Of a stretch of DNA of 64,000 bases, positions 17,993-27,090 are shown piece after piece (position 1 is the stretch's first letter; every line of letters starts with the position of its first letter). The notes under the pieces are model-generated. The model was not told the origin of the DNA. It was given only the letters and a program-made list of their open reading frames with translations, and did not search any database. This DNA comes from an uncultured Isosphaeraceae bacterium. GTDB taxonomy: Bacteria; Planctomycetota; Planctomycetia; Isosphaerales; Isosphaeraceae. The position numbers and the translations under genes are program-made. Where the stretch lies: assembly GCA_945957605.1 (NCBI GenBank), contig CAMFLR010000012.1:124001-188000 (forward strand), in the 5' to 3' direction.

Positions 17993-20851
17993 ATGTCTCT
18001 GCGCACACTCTTCCGGAATCGTCGCCCAGCTAATCGCCGCCGTCCTTGCTTGCCGCGTATTGATGGCTTGGAAAACCGACTTCTTCTCGCCTATCGAATC
18101 GCGGAAGTTCCCGCGCAGTTTAGCTTGCTGACTCCAGAAGCAGACGGCAATTTTCTCTATGTCGATACCTATAATAACCTCTTTGGTCGTATTGATTCCA
18201 AGACAGGCGTCGAAACGGCTTTGCCGATACCTACGTCAGCCATTAAACCCAATTCGATCATCGTTGGACGCGACGGCGGACTCTGGTTTACTGCGATTAA
18301 CAGTAACGTCATCGGTCGGCTGGATCTTGATACCGGCGCGGAGGTGACGATCCCGCTTCCATCAGGCAGCACTGCTCCCAATCAAATCTTCGCTGGACCC
18401 GACGGTCATCTTTGGTTTACCGATATCAACCAGAATCACTTTTCGCTGGGCACAATTGACCCATCGAGTCAAATCATCACACAAACGAGCGTTAACTCCT
18501 ATCCGGTGACTCAAGGGGCTACGATCTCTCCGATCTCGACGACACCTGTTTTCGACCACAACGGAAAGATCTGGCTCATTGAATACGATTCCACACACCA
18601 GAGCCACCTCGCTCAGTACGATCCGCAGACGAATCAGAGCGTCACGTTCGACCCGTCCCTACCGGACCAATATTTTGTGAGTCTCATTACGGGGCCTGGG
18701 GATTCGATCTGGTTTGCCGAGTCGGGAGCGAAGGACGATATTGGCGAGATTGACGCCGATACTGACGCGATTAGCAGATTCGACATTGCGGGCTTCGGAC
18801 CGAACCAGCTTGTTCTTGGTCCCGATGGCACGTTCTGGTACAAACTGAACGGCTCTGGACCGTTCGACGTGGGCACCGGTACTTTTCTGGGAGAGTTCAA
18901 CCCAACCTCGCACCAAGCATTCGTTTACAACACGAAGATTGCTTTCAATGGAGTTTATGTCGGTCCAGGAAACAAACTCACACTCGGACCAAATTCCACA
19001 AGTCAAATTCAAGAATTCGACATCAATAGTCATACCGCAAACGTGCTTATTCTAGCAAACAGTGTGCGATTTCTATATACAAACCAATATATTACAGAAT
19101 CCGATGGAAGTCTTTGGTTTGGCCTTTCAAACTACTATTCATCCAATAATTTGGAGAGCCTCGGCCATTTAGAAGTTCTTCCATCGGCGAATGTCTCGCT
19201 GACGACACCTAATAACAATGTCGCGCTAGGCAGCTCGGTGACGTACACGGCGAACGTCACGGCACCTGACGGTACACCAGGCACGGGCACGGTCTACTTC
19301 CTCAAGAATGGCGTTGTTGCAGCGATCGGGAACGTGGACGCTTCTGGAAAGGCGACGTTCACGGAGCAGACGTCGATGGACCCATCGCAACCCGGAAATA
19401 ACGAGATCAAGGCCCTCTATCTCGGCGATGCAAAGACGGGTCAAACGCTCTCGAATATTCTAACCCAGCACCTCCAAACGCCAACCACAACGAGCGTTGT
19501 GGCCGACCGAACTGCCGCCACGTATGGTGAGCCGATCTCGTTCACCGCCACGGTGCAGAAACCCGGTGGACTTCCTGAAACCCATGGGATCGTCAACTTC
19601 TTTGCGGTCATTGATGGGCGCAAGATGCTTCTTGATAGCGAATGGCTTAATCTTGATGGAACGGCGCGCGTGACGTACGCGTACTTCCCAAGCGGCGTCG
19701 ATCAAATCATCGCAGAGTATTCCGGTTACGTGCCAACGAACGGTCCGTACTATGTCGTGGTGGATGATGCGGGAAGTGATTCAGACCCCGTCTCGTTCTC
19801 AATCACGGCGGCGACCCCGATGCTGACAGTTACCGCAAGCGCCGCGACGCAAACTTTCCCGCCGCCGATTGCTCCAGCGAATAAGATCACGCCGCAACAA
19901 ACAATTGCGATCACGCAAACCACGCGTCGCCCCGTCACCTTCACAGCGACGGCAACAGGAGTGGGGCCATATATTCCTGGTGGGACCATCACGTTCTCTA
20001 ACGGAACGACACTGCTGGGCACAGCGGTGCTGAACACCAACGGCATCGCCACATTGACCGTTCCCGAATTGCCAGCAGGAACTCTATCGCCTCGGGCGGC
20101 CTATAGTGGAGACTCCCACTACCAGCCGGTTGCTGTGACTGGCCTTCCTTCGTTTATCCTCCAGCTTCCCGAATCGAGCATCGTTCTTTCTACGAACACC
20201 CCAGTGGTGCGCGCTGGCGAGAATTACGTCGTGACCGCGACGGTCAACCCGAGCAACCCGCAAGCCACAGGTGTCATGCCGACGGGTCGCGTCGATCTTT
20301 ACGATGGCAGCAATTTCATCGCGGCGAGTACGGTCAACGCTTCGGGACAAGCTTATTTCCTGCTCACGTCTCCCCCGACCGATGGCTTACACAGCCTGAC
20401 GGCTACATATGAGGGCGATAATACATATTCGCCAAGTACGTCGAATACCGTCGCCGAACGTCTGGGCGTTGCCGATGGTCCGCACGTCCTCTCAGTGGCG
20501 GCGATTGGCACTGCTAAAACCGTGAATACGCTCGTCATCCAGTTCAATGAGCCGGTCAATCCAGCTTCGGCCTTGAACGTCAACACCTATTTGATTCAAG
20601 GCGCGCGTAACACACACCTTCGCGTCTACGTCAAGCAGGCGAGTTGGGACGGACTGACGAATACCGTTACGTTGCATCTCAGGTCGGCGATTGCGATCAA
20701 CGGAGGATACTCGCTCACGGTCTTCGGAACAGGAAAAAACGCGATCACGGATCCCGTGGGCACCGCGCTTCATGGCGACGGAGCTGACGTGACTGGAAGT
20801 AACAAAATGGTTCACCTCACGGCCGCCAACGTAAAACGCAAGCACAAATGA
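17993..20851 (+). CDS. large exported Vgb-like propeller protein with Ig-like repeats
   Basis: A 952-residue surface or secreted protein. The N-terminus is basic (LRTLFRNRRPANRRR) and ends in LPRIDGLENRLLLA, a motif shared by many large planctomycete exported proteins. Residues about 40-390 form virginiamycin-B-lyase-like blades (GRDGGLWFTAINSN, GPDGHLWFTDINQN, GPGDSIWFAESG). Residues about 395-810 hold four Ig-like repeats of the group-3 type (AYSGDSHYQP, TYEGDNTYSPS). A final domain of about 120 residues starts VLSVAAIGTAK. The ATG at 17993 is chosen because GGGAGG (17980-17985) lies 7 bases upstream. It probably binds cell-surface or matrix material; a lyase activity is not implied. Confidence 0.85.
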   Translation: MSLRTLFRNRRPANRRRPCLPRIDGLENRLLLAYRIAEVPAQFSLLTPEADGNFLYVDTYNNLFGRIDSKTGVETALPIPTSAIKPNSIIVGRDGGLWFTAINSNVIGRLDLDTGAEVTIPLPSGSTAPNQIFAGPDGHLWFTDINQNHFSLGTIDPSSQIITQTSVNSYPVTQGATISPISTTPVFDHNGKIWLIEYDSTHQSHLAQYDPQTNQSVTFDPSLPDQYFVSLITGPGDSIWFAESGAKDDIGEIDADTDAISRFDIAGFGPNQLVLGPDGTFWYKLNGSGPFDVGTGTFLGEFNPTSHQAFVYNTKIAFNGVYVGPGNKLTLGPNSTSQIQEFDINSHTANVLILANSVRFLYTNQYITESDGSLWFGLSNYYSSNNLESLGHLEVLPSANVSLTTPNNNVALGSSVTYTANVTAPDGTPGTGTVYFLKNGVVAAIGNVDASGKATFTEQTSMDPSQPGNNEIKALYLGDAKTGQTLSNILTQHLQTPTTTSVVADRTAATYGEPISFTATVQKPGGLPETHGIVNFFAVIDGRKMLLDSEWLNLDGTARVTYAYFPSGVDQIIAEYSGYVPTNGPYYVVVDDAGSDSDPVSFSITAATPMLTVTASAATQTFPPPIAPANKITPQQTIAITQTTRRPVTFTATATGVGPYIPGGTITFSNGTTLLGTAVLNTNGIATLTVPELPAGTLSPRAAYSGDSHYQPVAVTGLPSFILQLPESSIVLSTNTPVVRAGENYVVTATVNPSNPQATGVMPTGRVDLYDGSNFIAASTVNASGQAYFLLTSPPTDGLHSLTATYEGDNTYSPSTSNTVAERLGVADGPHVLSVAAIGTAKTVNTLVIQFNEPVNPASALNVNTYLIQGARNTHLRVYVKQASWDGLTNTVTLHLRSAIAINGGYSLTVFGTGKNAITDPVGTALHGDGADVTGSNKMVHLTAANVKRKHK

Positions 20852-20870
20852 GTCGAAAGAGGCGTGACTA

Positions 20871-21557
20871 TCAGCGATGCGTCGTCACGCCGATTCGAGG
20901 ACACATTTCGAGCACGGGGCACGTCGAGCAGCGTGGAGCGCGTCCCGTGCAGATGTGCTTGCCGAACGGTACGAGCAGGCTGTTCAACTCGATCCAGTAG
21001 CGCTTTGGAAGCTTTTCATGAAGCACAGACATCGTCTTTTCGGGCGTCGTGGTGTCGACATATCCCCAGCGATTGACGACGCGATGAACATGAATATCGA
21101 CGCCGATATAAGGCTGATCGCAGGCGATTCCCAGAACCAGGCTGGCGCACTTGGGACCGACGCCGCGAAATTGAAGTAGCGTATCGAGGTCGCAGGGCAA
21201 CTTTCCGCCGTGCTCGCTGCAAGTTGTGATGGCGATGTCGCGGATCTGGCTCGCCTTGGCGCGGTGGAACGTGCAGGGATGAATCAGCGCGTCGATTTCG
21301 TCGACGGAAAGTTTCGCAACCGCTTGAGGCGTTCGTGCGGTCTCGAACAACTGGTGCGATGCGCGAATCGTCACCTCGTCGAACGTCCGAATCGAAATCA
21401 TGCAGGCGACAAGTTGTTCGAAGACGGACGTGAAGCCTTCTTCAGCGAGCTGGAAAAGCGCGGCCTTGGGGAAGGGCTCGACCGCCTTGCGTACGCGTTC
21501 AAGCGCAAGAGTCAGATCAAATGCAATCTTGTGCGCGCTGAGATCCGTCCCTCGCAT
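20871..21557 (-). CDS. nth: endonuclease III-type DNA glycosylase
   Basis: A 228-residue base-excision repair enzyme that removes oxidised pyrimidines and nicks the abasic site. The helix-hairpin-helix reads LLQFRGVGPKCASLVLG, with catalytic Lys136 and Asp154 (GVDIHVHRV). The 4Fe-4S ligands are C203, C210, C213 and C219. It is the last gene of a minus-strand run after marR, DUF1398 and VOC genes, 81 bases behind the VOC gene, and ends 20 bases from the convergent surface-protein gene. Its N-terminal half diverges from E. coli Nth, but all catalytic elements are present. Confidence 0.92.
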   Translation of the reverse strand: MRGTDLSAHKIAFDLTLALERVRKAVEPFPKAALFQLAEEGFTSVFEQLVACMISIRTFDEVTIRASHQLFETARTPQAVAKLSVDEIDALIHPCTFHRAKASQIRDIAITTCSEHGGKLPCDLDTLLQFRGVGPKCASLVLGIACDQPYIGVDIHVHRVVNRWGYVDTTTPEKTMSVLHEKLPKRYWIELNSLLVPFGKHICTGRAPRCSTCPVLEMCPRIGVTTHR

Positions 21558-21638
21558 CGCTCTTGCCCCGACGACGCCGACGCGCTTGGTGATGGTCGCG
21601 TCTGCACCATTTTTGCTAGCAATCGTCGGGCCGATGCA

Positions 21639-22049
21639 TCAGAGCTTCCAGAAGCCGGGCGTGATGAGTTCGGCGAGATTGTTGTCGGGATCGCGAAAGT
21701 AGAGGCTTTTTGAGCCGCCCGACCATTCCACTTCGCTCTCAATGGCGACGCCTTGTTGTTCGAGATGGCTGCGCCAGGAAGCCAGGTCGTCGTCGGCGAT
21801 TGCGAAGGCGAAGTGGTCGGGGCCAGAGCCGTTATGACCGGGAATTACGCCACCAGGGGTTTCGAAGGGTTCGGAAGTTGCACCGGCCTTGAAGAGCAAC
21901 AGGACGTTCCGGTTCGCCACGTTCAGCGCGATGAGACGGTCGGATTCAAGAAGTGTCGCGAACTGAAAGACGCGGCGGTAGAAATCGGCGGCGCGGGCGG
22001 GGTCGGCGACGTAGAGCGCGGTTTCGAGAATTCCCTGGACTTCTGGCAT
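21639..22049 (-). CDS. VOC (glyoxalase/bleomycin-resistance) family protein
   Basis: A 136-residue two-module VOC protein. It starts ILETALYVADPARAADFYRRVFQF, the first beta-alpha-beta-beta-beta unit, and ends SLYFRDPDNNLAELITPG, which carries the glutamate metal ligand. The histidine in GPDHFAFAI is the second-module ligand. VOC proteins bind a divalent metal and act on or sequester small electrophiles or antibiotics; the substrate is not predictable. It lies 15 bases downstream of the DUF1398 gene in the MarR-controlled operon, which suggests a stress or detoxification role. Confidence 0.9.
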   Translation of the reverse strand: MPEVQGILETALYVADPARAADFYRRVFQFATLLESDRLIALNVANRNVLLLFKAGATSEPFETPGGVIPGHNGSGPDHFAFAIADDDLASWRSHLEQQGVAIESEVEWSGGSKSLYFRDPDNNLAELITPGFWKL

Positions 22050-22064
22050 CGCGAACCTCGCTTT

Positions 22065-22472
22065 TCAGTTCAGAGGAGCAGGGGGGAAGCGCTCGACGTG
22101 GGTTTCGCCGTTGCGGCCGAAGTAGAGCACGCGGGCACCCTGGATTTGCACGAAGTAACCCACGCAACCGGCTGCCATCGTTTTGCGAACGAAGTCGGCA
22201 TACGTATGTTCGTTGCGCTGGCTTTGGCGGACGGCACTTTCCACTGCGGAGGCGTCGAATTGCGTGCCGAGGGGCTCAAGCGCATGCGAAACGCTCACGA
22301 CGTGCGAGTCGCCGTCGGGGAGGTAGTAGGTGATTTCGTTGCGCGTGTAGTCGGTGTGATAACGCTCGACGCCCAGAGTGCTAAGGCGGCCGATGTACTC
22401 GGGGAATGAGATCGTTCCCGCGTGGCTGGCTCGTACCGAGTCGTTCAGAGTCTGGGTCAGTTCAACGTTCAT
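22065..22472 (-). CDS. DUF1398 family protein
   Basis: A 135-residue protein recognised by its C-terminal block GCVGYFVQIQGARVLYFGRNGE-HVERFP, typical of DUF1398. The family is widespread, cytoplasmic and without an assigned function. AGGAG precedes the ATG by about 8 bases. It lies 30 bases after the marR gene and 15 bases before the VOC gene, so it is almost certainly co-transcribed with both. Confidence 0.88.
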   Translation of the reverse strand: MNVELTQTLNDSVRASHAGTISFPEYIGRLSTLGVERYHTDYTRNEITYYLPDGDSHVVSVSHALEPLGTQFDASAVESAVRQSQRNEHTYADFVRKTMAAGCVGYFVQIQGARVLYFGRNGETHVERFPPAPLN

Positions 22473-22502
22473 CCGGCTCTCCTGAAGAGGAATGATACGA
22501 GG

Positions 22503-22958
22503 TCATTCAACGGGTACGTCTTTCCAGTTTTGCCGGCGCACGACGTCGCGCATGAGTGCGATCAATTGCGCGCGTTCGTCCTCGTCGAGATGACCGAAGA
22601 ATTCGCGGTCGTTTTCATCGGCGAGTCGCGCGAGTTTGGGAACGAGTGTGCGGCCGGCTTCCGTCAAGTTGACGAGCTGAAACCGCTTGTCTCCGCCGGG
22701 GTAAGAGCGTTCGACAAGCGCCTTGCGCAGAAGGCGGTCGACGAGCTTGGAGATCGCGCCGCGCGTCATTCCCAGGTCATCGGCGAGCGCGCTGGGATGC
22801 GTAGCTCCCAACCGTAGAAGCGCGCGGAGCACTACCCATTCGGCGACTGTGATTCCCTCGGCCTCGACCTTGCGCCGGAACGCGTGCGAGACGTGGTTCG
22901 ACACGAACCGCAGCCAGTATCCAACGTGGTCTTCCAGCCCGCTCGGCGCAGTGCTCAC
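22503..22958 (-). CDS. MarR-family transcriptional regulator
   Basis: A 151-residue repressor. The winged helix (about residues 38-105) contains HPSALADDLGMTRGAISKLVDRLLRKALVERS followed by the wing GGDKRFQLVNLTEAG. Flanking helices (1-35, 110-145) form the dimer. The start is GTG at 22958: AGGAGG (22967-22972) stands 8 bases upstream. It is first in the operon with DUF1398, VOC and nth genes. A perfect palindrome lies 18 bases before its start codon, so it probably represses its own operon and is released by a small ligand or oxidation. Confidence 0.92.
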   Translation of the reverse strand: MSTAPSGLEDHVGYWLRFVSNHVSHAFRRKVEAEGITVAEWVVLRALLRLGATHPSALADDLGMTRGAISKLVDRLLRKALVERSYPGGDKRFQLVNLTEAGRTLVPKLARLADENDREFFGHLDEDERAQLIALMRDVVRRQNWKDVPVE

Positions 22959-22975
22959 CTGTCTCGCCTCCTAAT

Positions 22976-22993
22976 TAGTTTCCAAGGAAACTA
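22976..22993. promoter_or_regulatory. probable MarR operator
   Basis: TAGTTTCC-AA-GGAAACTA is a perfect inverted repeat with 8-bp arms and a 2-bp spacer. It partly precedes and partly overlaps the region expected to hold the promoter, next to the AGGAGG of the marR gene. Position and symmetry fit a MarR dimer site. It is the only copy I noticed in the window. Confidence 0.75.
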
Positions 22994-23239
22994 TATGCGA
23001 GTAAAGAGGGAAGTCCAGGGCGATCTGGGAGGATTTCGATCGAATCTGGCATAAGAGAACGCAGCGTTTCGAGTTAGGGCGTGAGCATGGATGGGATACC
23101 GTCGAACCACGCACGATGGGATGGACTTTCGAACAAAAAGCGATATTGCGAGATCATCTCCATACGATTATATCTTCCCCTGGATACGGCAAACCGCGAT
23201 GGATCAGGCTTTGTCTGTCTTTTAGTTTGAGATCTGTAA
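22994..23239. other. intergenic region before the phosphatase-fold enzyme
   Basis: This gap carries the divergent start regions of the marR operon and the sulfatase-like gene. It is less GC-rich near 23155-23240 (ATACGATTATATC). No convincing promoter pair, operator or small gene was seen beyond the MarR palindrome. Confidence 0.4.
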
Positions 23240-25228
23240 ATGATTTCAAATTTGCTTAATAATGAGAACGCGTCATCGCGATTGGGCCGGGCTGGATCTG
23301 CCTTGCTAGTGATGGTTTGGTTTGGACTCGTCGCCGGCGCGCTCGAGTTAGGCGTCGTCTCTGCGCTTGGGACGTTTCGGCCGCGAGTGCCGGTGACGCT
23401 CCTGCGGACGAACCGGCATCAAATCTGGATGATACCGGCGGCAGATGTCGCGGTCTTTGCGATGGTTGGCGTCGTGCTGGCGGTGATCGCGGCGACGAGG
23501 CTTTTTCCCAACGTCGTGCGCTGGGTGACGACGCGTCTGCCGATTGGTTTATGCGTTTTGACGGTGCTGCTGGGTGTCGAGGGGCTGCATCCGGCTGCGA
23601 GCGTGCTGCTGGCGTGCGGCGTCGCGGTGACGCTCGGCCTGGTGCTCGACCGTCGCTTCGATTCATTCGTTCGATTTGCGCGAATCAGTGCGCCGCTGAT
23701 GCTGGTGGCGTTTGCGGCGTTCGCCGGCATTTCGTATCAACGCATCGTATCGAACGAGCAACGTATGCTGGCGCGATCGCCCAAGGCGAAACAGGGCGCG
23801 CCAAATGTGTTGTTCATTGTGCTCGACACGGTTCGGGCGACGTGCCTGAGTTTGAATGGTCACTACCGACCGACGACGCCGAATCTCGAACGGCTGGCGC
23901 AGCGTGGGATGATCTTTACCGAGGCGCGCGCAACCGCGCCCTGGACTGCTCCGTCGCACGCGAGCATGATGACCGGTCGCCAGGCGCACGAGCTATCGAT
24001 CGCGCCGAGCATTCCGCTCGATGGTACGCATCCCACGCTCGCCGAGGTGCTCGCAGAGCAGGGGTATGCGACGGCCGGGTTCGTCGGCAATATTTATTAT
24101 TGCAATGCCCTTTATGGGTTCGATCGCGGGTTTGGACGGTTCGAAGATTCCTACGAGAATCGGACCGCTTCGGCCTACGAAGCTCTCTGGAGCACGGGGA
24201 TTGGCCGGCGGATTGTTTATGCGGCCGGGCATCCCATGACGCTTGACGACGGCGAGACGTTGCTGCGAAAAAATGCGTCGATGCTCAATCGCGACGTGAT
24301 TTCGTGGCTCGACGAAAAGCCGGCGGATCGGCCGTTTTTCGCGTTCATCAATTACTACGACGCTCACCGGCCCTATCACTACACTGGCGACGACGATCTC
24401 CGATTCGGCCGCGCTGCGCTGCCGTTCGAAGAGCAACGCGCGATCGAGCGACGGTACGAAGACCTACTCGCGGGCAAGCCGCTTCCCGAGGGATTCACCG
24501 GGGAACAGATTACGATCGACGCCCTCGAGCTCTTTCATGATGCCTACGATAGCTGCATCGCGCATCTCGATCGTCAGGTGGGGCGGCTCATCGATGAGTT
24601 CGAGCGCAGAGGACAGCTCGACAACACCCTGATCGTCATCACGTCGGATCATGGCGAATTACTAGGCGAACACGGGATGGTCGCGCATGGTGCGACGGTT
24701 TACCGCCAGGAATCGCATGTGCCGTTGCTGATCGTTCCACCGCGCGGTGGTGCGCCTCAGCTCATCACTGAGCCCGCCAGTCTGCGCGATATCCCGGCGA
24801 CGGTCGCCGACTATGTCGGTCTCGGTGACCGGAGTCCGTTTCCGGGCCGGACGCTCTCGCGATTTTTCCTCGGCGGGACGGCGTCGAACGACCCGGAGTT
24901 TGTGCTCTGCGAGTTGCAGCATTATGTTGCGTTTCCGGAAGACGCCCAGATTCCCTTTCGGTTTGGCCCGTCGGCGTCGCTGGTCGCGCGCGATCGCGTG
25001 TACATTCGTGGGTACGACGGCGGCGAGGAGTTATACGACCTCCGTAACGACCTGCTCGAGATCGTCGACCTGGCGCGAGTGCCCGAATTCCGGAATGAAG
25101 TCGAGCGATTTCGCGACGAAATGGGGAAGCTGCGGCCTGAGTTGCCCAGGCCAACCGGCACGCCCGAGGCCAAGAACGTCTGGAGCCAGAGTGCAGGCGT
25201 GAAGGCAATTACGAGCGATCGTCATTAA
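23240..25228 (+). CDS. membrane alkaline-phosphatase-superfamily enzyme (sulfatase-like, no FGly site)
   Basis: A 662-residue protein. The first 170 residues hold four to five membrane helices; the rest is a periplasmic sulfatase-fold domain with NVLFIVLDTVRA (metal-binding Asp), HASMMTGR and ITSDHGELLGEHG. Where a sulfatase has Cys or Ser in the C/S-x-P-x-R motif, this one has Thr236 in T-A-P-S-H. It therefore cannot be activated to formylglycine and more likely uses Thr as a nucleophile, like phosphoethanolamine or glycerol-phosphate transferases and some phosphodiesterases. The substrate is unknown. No maturase gene is nearby. It appears monocistronic. Confidence 0.8.
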   Translation: MISNLLNNENASSRLGRAGSALLVMVWFGLVAGALELGVVSALGTFRPRVPVTLLRTNRHQIWMIPAADVAVFAMVGVVLAVIAATRLFPNVVRWVTTRLPIGLCVLTVLLGVEGLHPAASVLLACGVAVTLGLVLDRRFDSFVRFARISAPLMLVAFAAFAGISYQRIVSNEQRMLARSPKAKQGAPNVLFIVLDTVRATCLSLNGHYRPTTPNLERLAQRGMIFTEARATAPWTAPSHASMMTGRQAHELSIAPSIPLDGTHPTLAEVLAEQGYATAGFVGNIYYCNALYGFDRGFGRFEDSYENRTASAYEALWSTGIGRRIVYAAGHPMTLDDGETLLRKNASMLNRDVISWLDEKPADRPFFAFINYYDAHRPYHYTGDDDLRFGRAALPFEEQRAIERRYEDLLAGKPLPEGFTGEQITIDALELFHDAYDSCIAHLDRQVGRLIDEFERRGQLDNTLIVITSDHGELLGEHGMVAHGATVYRQESHVPLLIVPPRGGAPQLITEPASLRDIPATVADYVGLGDRSPFPGRTLSRFFLGGTASNDPEFVLCELQHYVAFPEDAQIPFRFGPSASLVARDRVYIRGYDGGEELYDLRNDLLEIVDLARVPEFRNEVERFRDEMGKLRPELPRPTGTPEAKNVWSQSAGVKAITSDRH

Positions 25229-25358
25229 CGCTTTGCACTTGCGCGCGGGCACTGGTATGCAAGATACGGGCGCGTTGTCGCCCAACCTCCGGTCGCGCGG
25301 CGTGGTTGTCGCCTGCCAACTCTTATTTTGGCAAGAATCGGTTTGGATAAGGAGAAGC

Positions 25359-25514
25359 ATGGGAGCACTGGGCGAAAACAGGCGTGGCGTGAGAGTTTGC
25401 GCCGAATTGCTCAGGGGTTTACAGGCGGTTGCGGATGGGGGACGACCCTTGACCGAAGCGACGGGGCGGAGGTACGCTAAAAGTTCGCCTGGATCCCATC
25501 CGGCGGCGAATTGA
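25359..25514 (+). CDS. possible 51-residue peptide upstream of hpf
   Basis: An open frame MGALGENRRGVRVCAELLRG... with AAGGAG four bases before the ATG. It ends 18 bases before the hpf start. The sequence is basic and glycine-rich, with no recognisable family. It may be a leader peptide, a small protein or chance. The rest of the 25229-25532 gap shows nothing clear. Confidence 0.3.
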   Translation: MGALGENRRGVRVCAELLRGLQAVADGGRPLTEATGRRYAKSSPGSHPAAN

Positions 25515-25532
25515 TACGGCAAGGAGTTGATA

Positions 25533-25874
25533 GTGCAAATCGAGATTTCGTCCCGCCACGGTAGCTTGGGTCCCGAACAGCAGTCGCATCTGCGCGATAA
25601 GGCCGAAAAGCTGCAGAAGTATTTCGGTCGGCTGATGGCGATCGAAGTGGCGGTCGACCACATCAAGCATGCGTGGGAAGTGGAAATCCTCGTCTCGGCC
25701 GAGCACAAGCACGACTTTGTTGCCAAGGAGCAGGGGCCGAATCCCCAGACGGCTATGGACCTTTGCGTCCATAAGATCGAAAACCAGCTTCGCCGTTACA
25801 AAGAGCGGGTACAGGACCACAAGGGCGACCCGTCGATCCACTCGATCGCGGATGAAGCGAGCGAGTCGGCCTGA
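25533..25874 (+). CDS. hpf: ribosome hibernation promoting factor (short form)
   Basis: A 113-residue S30AE-family protein (QIEISSRHGSLGPEQQ, then EVAVDHIKHAWEVEILVSAEHKHDF). It binds the 30S decoding region and helps store inactive ribosomes in slow growth. It lacks the C-terminal dimerisation domain of long HPF. The start is GTG at 25533: AAGGAG at 25521-25526 leaves a 6-base spacer, whereas the in-frame TTG at 25527 directly abuts the ribosome-binding site. It leads a run hpf-ptsN-ptsH-ptsI, comparable to the proteobacterial rpoN-hpf-ptsN order. Confidence 0.9.
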   Translation: MQIEISSRHGSLGPEQQSHLRDKAEKLQKYFGRLMAIEVAVDHIKHAWEVEILVSAEHKHDFVAKEQGPNPQTAMDLCVHKIENQLRRYKERVQDHKGDPSIHSIADEASESA

Positions 25875-26015
25875 CGAATGCCGCACGTCTCCCTTCGGCC
25901 CTCTCCCGGCCCATGGCAGACGCTCGACGAAGACAGCATGCAGATAGCCCCGGTGCCCCGCCGCGACCAGTGAGGTCCGGCCCGAGAGCCCGGCGGCGCG
26001 ACGATGGAGGACCGG

Positions 26016-26486
26016 ATGAAGCTTTCGGATTTCGTAGTCCGTGATGCGATCGTGGTCGACCTGAAGGCGACCGGCAAAGAAGATACGATTCGCGAGATCG
26101 TGGGCAGCCTGCACGCGGCCGGCCAGATCGCCGACGCAGACCTCGAAAGCGTGATTCGCGCGATTCTGGGGCGCGAGGAGCTGGGGTCGACGGGCATCGG
26201 CCAGGGTGTCGCGGTTCCACATACGCGGCACCAGTCGGTGAAAAAGCTCGTCGGCACGCTGGCGCTGTCGAAGGGCGGCGTGAATTTTGCAGCGCTTGAC
26301 GGCGAGCCGGTGAATATCTTCTTCCTGCTGCTTTCGCCGACAAATCAGTCGGGCGATCACCTTCGGGCGCTCGAGAATATCTCGCGCCACCTGAAGGACG
26401 AGCGTTTCGTGAGTTTCCTGCGTCAGGCCAAGACCCGCGAACAGGTGTTCGACGTTCTGGACGACGCGGATCAAGGGGCTTCCTGA
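26016..26486 (+). CDS. ptsN: PTS EIIA (PtsN-type) regulatory protein
   Basis: A 156-residue single-domain EIIA of the fructose/nitrogen class. The phosphorylated histidine is His69 in GVAVPHTRH. The core is typical of PtsN (LGREELGSTGIGQGVAVPH, FFLLLSP). The ATG at 26016 follows GGAGG (26006-26010) by 5 bases; the ATG at 26004 would place the ribosome-binding site inside the gene. With HPr and EI just downstream and no EIIB or EIIC, it probably reports PEP or nitrogen state to target proteins rather than importing sugar. Confidence 0.9.
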   Translation: MKLSDFVVRDAIVVDLKATGKEDTIREIVGSLHAAGQIADADLESVIRAILGREELGSTGIGQGVAVPHTRHQSVKKLVGTLALSKGGVNFAALDGEPVNIFFLLLSPTNQSGDHLRALENISRHLKDERFVSFLRQAKTREQVFDVLDDADQGAS

Positions 26487-26641
26487 GCGCCCGCTCGACG
26501 TCTGCCGGCACGCGTAAACGAACTGGCGGCGACGGGTTTGGAGTGATTTGACGTCTCTCTAACCGTCGCCCCACCCGGCCGGTACCGCCGATGCACCCGC
26601 GCCCTTCTCTGTGCTAGATATCAAGGTCGATCGAGCCGCCG

Positions 26642-26974
26642 ATGAGCCAGGACGAAAAACCTTCCTTCCGCCGCCAAGTTGAGATCCTCAATGGATTGGG
26701 TCTCCATTTGCGTCCGGCGGAGAAATTCGTTCGGCTCGCCATGCGATTCACGTCGGAAATCCGGGTCAGCCGGTGTGGATCCGAGGCGAATGGCGAGGTG
26801 ATCGACGGCAAAAGCATCCTCTCCCTGGCGATGCTGGCAGCCGAACGCGGGACGTTGCTCGAAGTCGAAGCGCGAGGTCCCGACGCTGAAGATGCCATCA
26901 ACGCCCTGACCGCCCTCATCGCGGCCAGGTTTTACGAAGACGACGACGGGCAGAGCGTGGAACACAGCCTGTAG
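26642..26974 (+). CDS. ptsH: HPr-family phosphocarrier protein
   Basis: A 110-residue HPr with about 10 extra N-terminal residues. The active histidine is His22 in GLGLHLRPAEKFV. The regulatory serine position is occupied (Ser58 in DGKSILSL), so control by an HPr kinase is possible, though no hprK gene lies in the window. HPr accepts phosphate from EI and passes it to EIIA. It lies between ptsN and ptsI with gaps of about 155 and 116 bases. Confidence 0.93.
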   Translation: MSQDEKPSFRRQVEILNGLGLHLRPAEKFVRLAMRFTSEIRVSRCGSEANGEVIDGKSILSLAMLAAERGTLLEVEARGPDAEDAINALTALIAARFYEDDDGQSVEHSL

Positions 26975-27090
26975 CAGTGTTCGCTGACTTGCGATCGAAG
27001 GTCGCACCCTGTTTGGCCCCGTCCGCTTACCCGCCTCAACTGCGCCTCGAACCGTTCTTGTCGAGCTGACGCTCGGCCCTAACCCACACG

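Noticed and set aside
25419-26474. 351-residue minus-strand frame over hpf and ptsN
   Set aside because: The plus-strand genes have ribosome-binding sites and catalytic motifs; the antisense frame has none.
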